Shown here in pieces: positions 18,791 to 25,451 of a stretch of DNA of 42,154 nucleotides. How positions within the stretch are numbered: position 1 is the first letter of the stretch; the number at the start of each line of letters is the position of its first letter. The position numbers were made by a program, and so were the translations under genes. The stretch is taken from contig JADYYN010000048.1 in the NCBI GenBank assembly GCA_020853635.1, positions 1 through 42,154 of the forward strand, in the 5' to 3' direction. The notes beneath the pieces were generated by a model. The model had not been told where the DNA came from. It did not search any database and saw only the letters and a list, made by a program, of their open reading frames with translations. The stretch comes from Gemmatimonadaceae bacterium. GTDB taxonomy: Bacteria > Gemmatimonadota > Gemmatimonadetes > Gemmatimonadales > Gemmatimonadaceae.

Positions 18791-18814
18791 ATACCGCCCG
18801 GAACGCAGCGGTAT
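18791..18814. promoter_or_regulatory. Inverted repeat upstream of the giant lipoprotein gene
   Basis: ATACCGC at 18791-18797 and GCGGTAT at 18808-18814 are exact inverted copies separated by ten bases. They lie 34 bases upstream of the lipoprotein ATG and in the region shared with the divergent SURF1 gene. It could be an operator or a small leader hairpin. No regulator is assigned. Confidence 0.3.
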
Positions 18815-18940
18815 GACCGCATAAAACGTGGTCGTTCGCTACTATTGATGCAATCTCGGGGCCGGAGTACCGCCCCATATTGTGACGTTCGACACACTCC
18901 GGTGCCGGCGGCCGGACCACGCCCCCAGTCACACCTCTCC

Positions 18941-19654
18941 GTGCGCCTCAAGACCATCCTCGGCCTCGCCATTCCGATCGCGTTCGCGGCCCTCTTTGTC
19001 CGGTTCGGATTCTGGCAATTGAGCCGACACCGTGAGGTCGGGGCCCGGAACACGGCGCTCGCCGCTCGGCTCGCCGAGGCACCCGTCCTGTTCGATTCGC
19101 TGCGCGGCGACACCAGCGCGACCACCTGGGCACGCGTCACGCTGCGCGGACGCTTTCGTTATGACCTCGAGCAGGTGCTCGGACCGCGCGTCTCAGAGGG
19201 CTCGCCCGGCGTCTTCCTGCTCACGCCACTCGAACGCCCGGGCAACGACACCCTCGTGCTGGTCACGCGCGGCTGGGTGTACTCCGCCGATGGCGCCGCG
19301 ATCGAGCGCGAGCGCTGGCGCGAGGCGGACACAGTCTCGCTCGCGGGCTATGTGCTCGCCGTACCTGCCGATGGTCCGCCCCCGCCCTCGGACACGCTCC
19401 GTCCGATTCGTGTCCTGTCTCAGAGTGCGGTGCGCGCACGCCTCACGGCGCCGTTCGCGTCGGTCCAAGTCGTGATGACCTCTGACTCCACGGCCCGCGC
19501 GGACTCGGTGCCGCGCCGACTCCCGCTGCCCATGATCGACGCCGGACCACACTTCTCGTACATGCTCCAGTGGTTCGCCTTCGCGATCATCGCCCTCATC
19601 GGCGGGGTCATCCTGACGCGCCGTGGGATTGTCGCCGAGCGCTCCGAGCGGTAG
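18941..19654 (+). CDS. SURF1-family cytochrome oxidase assembly protein
   Basis: A 237-residue protein from a GTG at 18941. An in-frame ATG at 18848 would add 31 unconserved residues, and neither start has a clear ribosome-binding site. SURF1 proteins help insert heme a into cytochrome oxidase in the membrane. The family pattern is complete: an N-terminal membrane segment leading into GFWQLSRHREVGARN, a TLRGRF motif, a PL...LVLVTRGWVYS block and the C-terminal GPHFSYMLQWFAFAIIALIGG membrane helix with its conserved HxxYxxQWF-like core. No oxidase structural genes or heme A synthase are in the window, so it stands apart from its usual partners. It is divergent from the lipoprotein cluster and is followed 64 bases later by the acyl-CoA dehydrogenase gene on the same strand. 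Confidence 0.9.
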   Translation: MRLKTILGLAIPIAFAALFVRFGFWQLSRHREVGARNTALAARLAEAPVLFDSLRGDTSATTWARVTLRGRFRYDLEQVLGPRVSEGSPGVFLLTPLERPGNDTLVLVTRGWVYSADGAAIERERWREADTVSLAGYVLAVPADGPPPPSDTLRPIRVLSQSAVRARLTAPFASVQVVMTSDSTARADSVPRRLPLPMIDAGPHFSYMLQWFAFAIIALIGGVILTRRGIVAERSER

Positions 19655-19705
19655 CTATAGAGACCTGCGGGAAGCCATGCGACCCGCCTTGTTGTACCCA
19701 CATCC

Positions 19706-19712
19706 TGAGGAG
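19706..19712 (+). promoter_or_regulatory. Ribosome-binding site deciding the acyl-CoA dehydrogenase start
   Basis: TGAGGAG is followed by six bases and then GTG at 19719. The longer frame from 19623 has an ATG at 19677, but no such site before it and an N-terminus unlike the family. Confidence 0.65.
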
Positions 19713-19718
19713 CCCACC

Positions 19719-21620
19719 GTGGCCGATCACCAGAGCACCGCTCACGCCTCCGAGAAAGAGGCCCGCGACGTCGCCGAAGACGCACGCGAGACCGAGTGGG
19801 AGCACCCGAGTTTCGTCAAGGAACTCTTCCTGGGTCGCTTCCGATTCGACTTGGTCCATCCGCATCCTGTCGAGGACCCCGCCGCCGAAGCCGCGGCCAA
19901 GCCGTTCCTCGCCAAGCTCAAAGCATTCCTTGAGCGTTATGACGCCGACATGGTGGACCGCACCGGCGAGGTCCCCGAGGCGTACGTACAGGAACTGCGC
20001 GAGATGGGAGCCTTCGGCATCAAGATCCCCACAGAGTACGGCGGGCTCGGCCTCTCGCAGATGGCGTATGTGAAGGCCATGGAGCTCGTGACCTCCAAGT
20101 GCGGCTCGCTCTGCGCGCTGCTCTCCGCCTCGCAGTCCATCGGCGTGCCGCAGCCGCTCAAGCTCTTCGGCACCGAGGCGCAGAAGAAGAAGTTCTTCCC
20201 GCAGATCGCGAAGGGTGGCATCACGGCGTTCGCGCTCACCGAGGTGAACGCCGGCTCCGACCCCGCCAACATGACCACCTCCGCGACGCCCTCCGAGGAC
20301 GGCACGCACTGGGTGATCAACGGCGAGAAGCTCTGGTGCACCAACGGCACCCGCGCCGATCTGTTCGTGGTGATGGCGCGCACGCCGGACCGCATGGTGA
20401 ACGGCAAGCTGCGCAAGAAGCAGATCACGGCGTTCATCGTCGATGCGAAGACGCCGGGCATCACGGTGAAGCACCGCTGCCGCTTCATGGGCCTCAAGGC
20501 GATCGAGAACGGCTGGATGTCGTTCTCCAACGTAAAAGTCCCGAGCGAGAACATCCTCTGGGGCGAGGGCAAGGGCCTGAAGCTCGCACTCATCACGCTC
20601 AACACCGGCCGGCTCACCATCCCGGCATCGGTCGCCGGCGCGAGCAAGGCACTCGTGCGCGGTGTGCGTGCCTGGGCCGCCGAGCGCGTGCAGTGGGGTC
20701 AGCCGATCGCCAAGCACGAAGCGATCGCGCAGAAGATCGCACGGCTCACGGCCAACACCTTCGCGATGGAATCGGTCGCGCTGCTCTCCACGGCGCTCTA
20801 CGAGCGCGGTGGCACGGACATCCGTCTCGAGGCCGCGATCGCGAAGCTCTTCAACACCGAGCTCGCGTGGAAGTCGGTCGACGATGCGCTGCAGATCCGC
20901 GGCGGCCGCGGCTACGAGACCGCCGATTCACTGCGTGCACGCGGCGAGACGCCGCTGCCGATCGAACGCGCGATGCGTGACAGTCGCATCAACCTGATCT
21001 TCGAAGGCTCGAGCGAGATCATGCGCCTCTTCATCGCGCGTGAGGCGGTCGACCAGCACTTCTCCATCGCCTTCCCGATCGTCGCGCCTGAGTCGTCGAT
21101 GGGCACGCGCCTCTCGGCGGCGATGAAGGCGGCGCCGTTCTATCTGACGTGGTATCCGGGCACGTGGATCTCGTCGATGCGTTCGTACAACGGCTTCGGC
21201 AAGCTCGAGTCGCATCTGCACTACCTCGAGCGCACCACGCGCCGACTCGGCCGCGGGATGTTCCATGCGATGGTCCGTTTCGGCCCGGGACTCGAGCGCC
21301 GACAGATGGTGCTCTTCCGTGCGGTCGATATCGGCGCCGAGTGCTACGCGATGGCGGCGACCATCGCCCGCGCGAAGATGCTCGCCGACAAGGGCAACAC
21401 CGAGGCGATGGAACTCGCCGAGGTGTTCTGCCGCGAGTCACGCGAGCGGATCGAGGCCAGCTTCAAGGCGCTCTACGGCAAGCACGATGCGGCGCTCTAC
21501 AAGCTCGCGCAGCGCGTGGTGAAGGGTGAGCATGCGTGGCTCGAGCAGGGGATCGTCGATGAAACTGTGTTGGCGGCGCGGGTTGAGCCCGTGGTGGCGA
21601 GGGAGATGGTTGGGGTGTAG
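19719..21620 (+). CDS. Acyl-CoA dehydrogenase, VLCAD/ACAD9-like long form
   Basis: A 633-residue flavoprotein that oxidises acyl-CoA to enoyl-CoA in fatty acid beta-oxidation. The N-terminal helical domain includes MGAFGIKIPTEYGGLGLS. The beta domain carries the flavin-binding signatures FALTEVNAGSDPANM and WVINGEKLWCTNGT. The C-terminal helical domain has QIRGGRGYETADSLRARGE. The region IFEGSSEIMRLFIAREAVDQH holds the Glu expected as catalytic base (IxEGTxxI in relatives). The extra C-terminal domain of about 170 residues makes it longer than short- and medium-chain enzymes (about 380 residues) and matches the VLCAD/ACAD9 architecture. The GTG at 19719 is supported by TGAGGAG. The N-terminal 30 residues are charged and variable. 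No other beta-oxidation gene or ETF gene is adjacent. Chain-length preference is inferred from architecture only. Confidence 0.93.
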   Translation: MADHQSTAHASEKEARDVAEDARETEWEHPSFVKELFLGRFRFDLVHPHPVEDPAAEAAAKPFLAKLKAFLERYDADMVDRTGEVPEAYVQELREMGAFGIKIPTEYGGLGLSQMAYVKAMELVTSKCGSLCALLSASQSIGVPQPLKLFGTEAQKKKFFPQIAKGGITAFALTEVNAGSDPANMTTSATPSEDGTHWVINGEKLWCTNGTRADLFVVMARTPDRMVNGKLRKKQITAFIVDAKTPGITVKHRCRFMGLKAIENGWMSFSNVKVPSENILWGEGKGLKLALITLNTGRLTIPASVAGASKALVRGVRAWAAERVQWGQPIAKHEAIAQKIARLTANTFAMESVALLSTALYERGGTDIRLEAAIAKLFNTELAWKSVDDALQIRGGRGYETADSLRARGETPLPIERAMRDSRINLIFEGSSEIMRLFIAREAVDQHFSIAFPIVAPESSMGTRLSAAMKAAPFYLTWYPGTWISSMRSYNGFGKLESHLHYLERTTRRLGRGMFHAMVRFGPGLERRQMVLFRAVDIGAECYAMAATIARAKMLADKGNTEAMELAEVFCRESRERIEASFKALYGKHDAALYKLAQRVVKGEHAWLEQGIVDETVLAARVEPVVAREMVGV

Positions 21621-21635
21621 GGATCTCCTGCTGGT

Positions 21636-21722
21636 CACCACAGAGGGCACAGAGGGCACAGAGAACACAGAGAACTGCGTACTGCTACGGCTTCAACACA
21701 GGGACACAGGGGACGCAGGGGG
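21636..21722 (+). repeat. Composite CACAGAG/CACAGGG repeat, copy A (plus orientation)
   Basis: Four CACAGAG units (21636-21673) lead into ACTGCG (21674-21679), then seven bases, then ACGGCTT (21687-21693), then a second block of CACAGGG-type units to about 21722. The same order of parts occurs in opposite orientation at 21881-21974. It starts 16 bases after the acyl-CoA dehydrogenase stop. Confidence 0.7.
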
Positions 21723-21794
21723 ATCTGTGGGTGACGAGTGGGGTCGGTGAAGGAGAGGGTTCTTTTCTTTTTCAACGGCAGCGCGCAATGACAA

Positions 21795-21827
21795 GGGGGA
21801 GTGCAGACGATTGGTCTGCACTCCCCC
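21795..21827. terminator. Bidirectional hairpin between convergent genes
   Basis: A perfect 14-base-pair stem (21795-21808 with 21814-21827) with loop GATTG. It lies midway between the ends of the acyl-CoA dehydrogenase gene and the minus-strand EamA gene, and between the two composite repeats. It could serve both transcripts. The flanks are only weakly T-rich. Confidence 0.7.
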
Positions 21828-21880
21828 ATGGTCTTTACGACACACGCTGCCTCGGTGTTGTCGCGAGTGCTGCTCCCCAG

Positions 21881-21974
21881 CAGTTCCCTGTGCGCCCTGT
21901 GTCCCCTGAGCCCCTGTGGTAAAGCCGTTGCCGTTCTCGCAGTCCCTCTGTGCCCTCTGTGTCCTCTGCGGTGA
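21881..21974 (-). repeat. Composite CACAGAG/CACAGGG repeat, copy B (minus orientation)
   Basis: Read on the minus strand: CACCGCAGAGGACACAGAGG-type units (21974 down to 21944), ACTGCG (21943-21938), nine bases, ACGGCTT (21928-21922), then CACAGGGG-type units to 21881. This mirrors copy A. It lies 30 bases beyond the stop of the minus-strand EamA gene. Confidence 0.7.
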
Positions 21975-22004
21975 AACGCAGGAGAACTCTCCCTACGACC
22001 AAAC

Positions 22005-22910
22005 TCAGGCCACCCGATCCCGCCGGAACTGCAACAACACCACCGCCCCGATGATCAGCACGCCGCCGAGCAACGTCGGCACGGTCAGCGCCTGCCCGAG
22101 CACCAACACACCGAGCAGCGCCGTGAGGAACGGCTCCACCGTCGAGATGATCGCGGTGCGCACCGGCCCCAACCGGATCAATCCCATCAGGAAGAACACA
22201 CTCGGCAGCACCGTCGAGAAGATCGTCAGCGCCGCGATCGCCGCCCACGCGGTGCCGCTCAACTGCCACGTGAAGCTCTGATCGCTCACGCTCAAGACGA
22301 GGAACGCCAACGCCGCACCGATCTTCGAGTACGCCGAGGTCGGCGCGACCGGGTGGTCCTTCTGCAGCGCGCGCATCATCGGGATGTACGCGCCGTAGAT
22401 GAGCGCCGCCGACAACGCGAGCACCACACCGCGATAGTCGATGGTGGCGGTGCCGGGCATCCCGACCATCACGCCGATGCCGGCGAACGAGAGTGCGAGC
22501 GCCATCGCGCGGCGGCTGTCGAGCCGTTCGGCGCCACGCACCGCTTGGGCGAGCGCGACCCACGCGGGATATGTGTAGAACAGGAACGCGAGCGTCGCCG
22601 CCGGGATGTATTTCAGCGACGACAACGCGAGATACACCAGCAGCGCTTGTCCGAACCCACCCAGCGTGACGAAGCGGATCATCTCGCGCGGCGGGATCCG
22701 CTTGTAGTTGCGACTACCGACGTACCCGGTGAGTACCACGGCCGAGAGTACATAGCGCCACGCGAGCACGGTCGCGAGTGTCGCCCCAGTGGCCGTCGCC
22801 TGTGACGTCAGGATGCTGACCGCAGCGAACCCGGTCGCAGCCAAGAGCGTGTACAACGTACCCGGCGCGATCTGTCCGGCGTCGGTCGTCTGCACTGCAG
22901 TTGCGGTCAT
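22005..22910 (-). CDS. EamA-family (DMT) transporter, second of a tandem pair
   Basis: A 301-residue protein with about ten hydrophobic helices in two five-helix halves, the architecture of the drug/metabolite transporter superfamily. Typical landmarks are FLFYTYPAWVALAQAVRGAERL in the first half, and LIYGAYIPMMRAL and LGPVRTAIISTVEPFLTALLGVLVLGQAL in the second. The last matches the helix-9 EPxxxxxxxxxxLGE-like signature, with Q in place of E. The substrate is unknown. The ATG at 22910 overlaps the TGA of the previous gene by one base, so translation is coupled. The two proteins are clear paralogues sharing the FLFYTYPAWVA and LGPVRTAI blocks. The stop lies 30 bases from the composite repeat. 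Confidence 0.92.
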   Translation of the reverse strand: MTATAVQTTDAGQIAPGTLYTLLAATGFAAVSILTSQATATGATLATVLAWRYVLSAVVLTGYVGSRNYKRIPPREMIRFVTLGGFGQALLVYLALSSLKYIPAATLAFLFYTYPAWVALAQAVRGAERLDSRRAMALALSFAGIGVMVGMPGTATIDYRGVVLALSAALIYGAYIPMMRALQKDHPVAPTSAYSKIGAALAFLVLSVSDQSFTWQLSGTAWAAIAALTIFSTVLPSVFFLMGLIRLGPVRTAIISTVEPFLTALLGVLVLGQALTVPTLLGGVLIIGAVVLLQFRRDRVA

Positions 22911-23806
22911 CAGTCTGGGAGCGGGGCGTCAGGGATGGGGGGAGACGCCGAACGTTGCAGGAGCAGGATGGCGATGATGATGCACACGCCACCTGCGAGA
23001 GTCGACGCTCCGATCGCTTGCCCGAGAACGAGGGCTGCGAGGATCGCCGTGTAGAACGGTTCTGCGGTGGAAAGGATCGCCGTCCGCACCGGACCCAGTA
23101 CTTCGAGTCCGCGCAGGAATACGATGAACGCCATCGCCGTGCTGAAGAATGCGAGCACGGCCACCAACATCCAAACCACCGGGCTGAGGCCCACGAACAG
23201 TACACCGGTGAACCACGCCCACGCCACGAACACGATCGCCGCGCCCGCGATCACGTAACTCGACGCGACCGCCGCCGAGAGCGGGCCACGCAACGTGTGT
23301 AACAACGGGATGTACGCCGCGTAGATCATCGCCGAGCCGAGCGCACGCGAAAGTCCGGCGAACGGCAACGTGGTGCTCCATGGCGTCCCGACCATCAACA
23401 CGATACCGGACAATGCGAGGATCAGTGCGCCGACCCGAGTGCCTGACAACCGCTCGTGTCCACTCAGCGCGCCGAACACCGCGACCCACGCCGGATACGT
23501 ATAGAACAGGAACCCGAGCTGTGCCGCGCTCAGCCACTCGAGCGACGACAACGACAGCCAGGTGACCAACGTCTGTCCACCACCGCCCAGCACCAATAGC
23601 GCCGCGGCGCGCCCCAGCGGAATGCGCAGCGCGCTCGGGCCGCCGGAGGCGATCACCAGCAGCGGCGCGGCGAGCGCATAGCGCCACGCCATCAAGGCTA
23701 TCAGTGCGACGCCGACCCGCGATGTGAGCGTGGTCACCACCGAGAGCGTGCCGTACCCGCAGGCGGCGAGGACGATGAGTCCCGTCGCGCGACGCTCCGA
23801 GATCAC
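22910..23806 (-). CDS. EamA-family (DMT) transporter, first of a tandem pair
   Basis: A 298-residue, ten-helix transporter of the drug/metabolite family, reading from a GTG at 23806 with GAGG shortly upstream inside the end of mgtE. Helix landmarks are AQLGFLFYTYPAWVAVFGALSGHERL, MIYAAYIPLLHTL and LGPVRTAILSTAEPFYTAILAALVLGQAIG. It shares these with the following gene, so the pair arose by tandem duplication and has diverged elsewhere. Some DMT proteins work as pairs, which would fit the coupled start, but many related proteins act alone. The gene begins seven bases after the mgtE stop, making a three-gene transport operon. The substrate is not predictable from sequence. Confidence 0.92.
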   Translation of the reverse strand: MISERRATGLIVLAACGYGTLSVVTTLTSRVGVALIALMAWRYALAAPLLVIASGGPSALRIPLGRAAALLVLGGGGQTLVTWLSLSSLEWLSAAQLGFLFYTYPAWVAVFGALSGHERLSGTRVGALILALSGIVLMVGTPWSTTLPFAGLSRALGSAMIYAAYIPLLHTLRGPLSAAVASSYVIAGAAIVFVAWAWFTGVLFVGLSPVVWMLVAVLAFFSTAMAFIVFLRGLEVLGPVRTAILSTAEPFYTAILAALVLGQAIGASTLAGGVCIIIAILLLQRSASPPIPDAPLPD

Positions 23807-23813
23807 AGCCGCC

Positions 23814-25229
23814 TCACAACAACGTGCCGCGCAGCAGGAGCAGGGCTACGGTGAAGTAGAGCACGACGCCGGTCACGTCGACGAGCGTCGCCACGAGCGG
23901 CGCCGACGCGCTCGCGGGGTCGAATCCCAGCCGCTTCAGCGCGAACGGCAACATCGCGCCGGTGAGTGTCCCGAACAGCACCACGCCCAACACGGTGGTG
24001 CCCACGGTCGTCGCGAGGAGCACATAGTGCTCACCGAACGGATACAATCCCATCCACTGCCACACGAGCACGCGCAGCAGACCCACGACACCGAGCATCG
24101 CACCGAGCATCAGGCCCAGCGCGACCTCCCGGCCCATCACCCGCGCCCAATCGCGCGCACCGAGTTCCTGCAGCGCGATGGCGCGGATGATCAGCGACGT
24201 CGCCTGCGAGCCCGAGTTGCCGCCCGAGCTGATCACCAGCGGCACGAACAACGCGAGAACCGTCGCGGCGTCGATCGCGCTCTGGAAATACGTCATCGCC
24301 GCCGCGGTGAACATCTGGCCCACGAACAGCACGAGCAACCATGGCGACCGCTTCTTGATGAGGTCCCAGAGGCTCGACTCGAGATACGGCTCCTCGAGCG
24401 CTTCCAAGCCGCCGAACTTCTGCACGTCCTCGGTCTGTTCTTCCTGGATCACGTCGATCACGTCATCGACCGTGACCACGCCGAGCAGTCGGCGGTCGGC
24501 GTCGACCACCGGGACGGCCACGAGGTCGTAGTTCGACGTGAGCTGCGCGACCTCCTCGCGATCGGCGGTGGCGAGCACGGTCACCACTTCGGTCCACGCG
24601 ACGTCGACGATGCGCGCGCCCTCGGGAGCGGCGAGCAACTCGCGCAGCGACAGCACGCCGCGGAGTTCGCCTCGCGCGTCCACGGTGTACACCGTGCCCA
24701 TCGCCTCACGACGTCCGCCGCGCGCGATCGCGCGCACCGCCGCCAACGCCTCCTCCACCGTCTGCGACTCCGGCACCGAGACGAACTCGGTGGTCATGAG
24801 ACCGCCGGCCGTCGAGGGGTCGTACTGGAGCAGTCGCTCCGTCTCGGCGCGCTCCTTCGCCGGGATCGCCTCGAGGATCTCGTCGGCGACGTCCTCGTCC
24901 ATCTCGTCGAGCGCGTCGGCACGCTCGTCGGGGGTCATCAGGGCGAGCAGCGGGCCGGCCTGCTCCGGGTCCATCGCCTCGAGGACCTCGGTGCGCACGT
25001 CCTCCTGCAGATACTCCAGCACGTTCGCGGCGCGAGAGGTCGGCAGCGACGTCAGGAAGCGCGGCAGCAACTCGCGCGGCAACAGCTCCGCCACGTCCGC
25101 GAGGTCGGCCGGGTGCATCTCCTCCGTCTCCGCCGCGACCGACGCCGCGTCGCTCTCGAGCAGGTCGAGGATGTCCGGCGCGACCAGAGCCGCGACCGAC
25201 TGTTCCTTCTTCCGCGGATCTGAAGTCAC
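23814..25229 (-). CDS. mgtE: Magnesium transporter MgtE
   Basis: A 471-residue Mg2+ channel/transporter with the full MgtE layout. An N-terminal superhelical domain (about residues 10-130: HPADLADVAELLPRE, VLEYLQEDV, MDPEQAGPLL) is followed by two CBS domains (about 135-255: LLQYDPSTAGGLMTTEFVSV, then VPVVDADRRLLGVVTVDDVIDVI) and five membrane helices. The pore region contains PLVISSGGNSGSQATSL, the family signature. The C-terminal helices include the conserved region SASAPLVATLVDVTGVVLYF. CBS domains sense Mg2+ and gate the pore. The GTG at 25229 is chosen because GGAGG at 25236-25240 lies six bases before it. The open frame continues upstream to 26900, but only as an antisense shadow of the DUF5916 gene. 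It is the first gene of an operon with two EamA transporters. Confidence 0.95.
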   Translation of the reverse strand: MTSDPRKKEQSVAALVAPDILDLLESDAASVAAETEEMHPADLADVAELLPRELLPRFLTSLPTSRAANVLEYLQEDVRTEVLEAMDPEQAGPLLALMTPDERADALDEMDEDVADEILEAIPAKERAETERLLQYDPSTAGGLMTTEFVSVPESQTVEEALAAVRAIARGGRREAMGTVYTVDARGELRGVLSLRELLAAPEGARIVDVAWTEVVTVLATADREEVAQLTSNYDLVAVPVVDADRRLLGVVTVDDVIDVIQEEQTEDVQKFGGLEALEEPYLESSLWDLIKKRSPWLLVLFVGQMFTAAAMTYFQSAIDAATVLALFVPLVISSGGNSGSQATSLIIRAIALQELGARDWARVMGREVALGLMLGAMLGVVGLLRVLVWQWMGLYPFGEHYVLLATTVGTTVLGVVLFGTLTGAMLPFALKRLGFDPASASAPLVATLVDVTGVVLYFTVALLLLRGTLL

Positions 25230-25235
25230 GGGGTG

Positions 25236-25240
25236 CCTCC
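25236..25240 (-). promoter_or_regulatory. Ribosome-binding site of mgtE
   Basis: GGAGG on the minus strand with six bases to GTG 25229. It decides the start within a reading frame that stays open for another 1.6 kb. Confidence 0.7.
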
Positions 25241-25451
25241 CCAGGTGACGAAGGGGGTCGCGTGCGCTCGCGCGCGCGCGTACCAGAGCGAAGTGCTCCG
25301 AAGCTAACGGGAAGCTGAGTCGCGCAACAAGGCGTGCAACAGAATCGTCACGGGCGCCGATCCACGGTAGCGGGCAACGCAACGCTTTCGGTTCGGCCGC
25401 TGTCGAACCGCCTGACAGACCCCCACCGGGACCCCGAACCCGGACTGTGCC
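25241..25451. other. Divergent intergenic region mgtE / DUF5916 gene
   Basis: About 210 bases between divergent starts, so it should hold both promoters, but no convincing -35/-10 pair was found. It contains an alternating CG/TG tract near 25260-25282 of the kind that can adopt Z-DNA. I saw no M-box-like conserved leader, terminator or coding frame. Confidence 0.35.

Noticed and set aside
16532-18940. Very long plus-strand reading frame that runs into the SURF1 gene
   Set aside because: It is antisense to the giant lipoprotein gene, is full of Arg/His/Asp strings with no domain, and the SURF1 homology starts only near 18941.
21636-21974. CRISPR array or insertion sequence at the CACAGAG repeats
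   Set aside because: Units are too short and lack spacers of constant length, and there is no transposase gene or target-site duplication.
25241-25451. Mg2+ riboswitch (M-box or ykkC-like) before mgtE
   Set aside because: No conserved leader pattern or terminator/antiterminator pair could be recognised, and the ribosome-binding site lies directly before the start.
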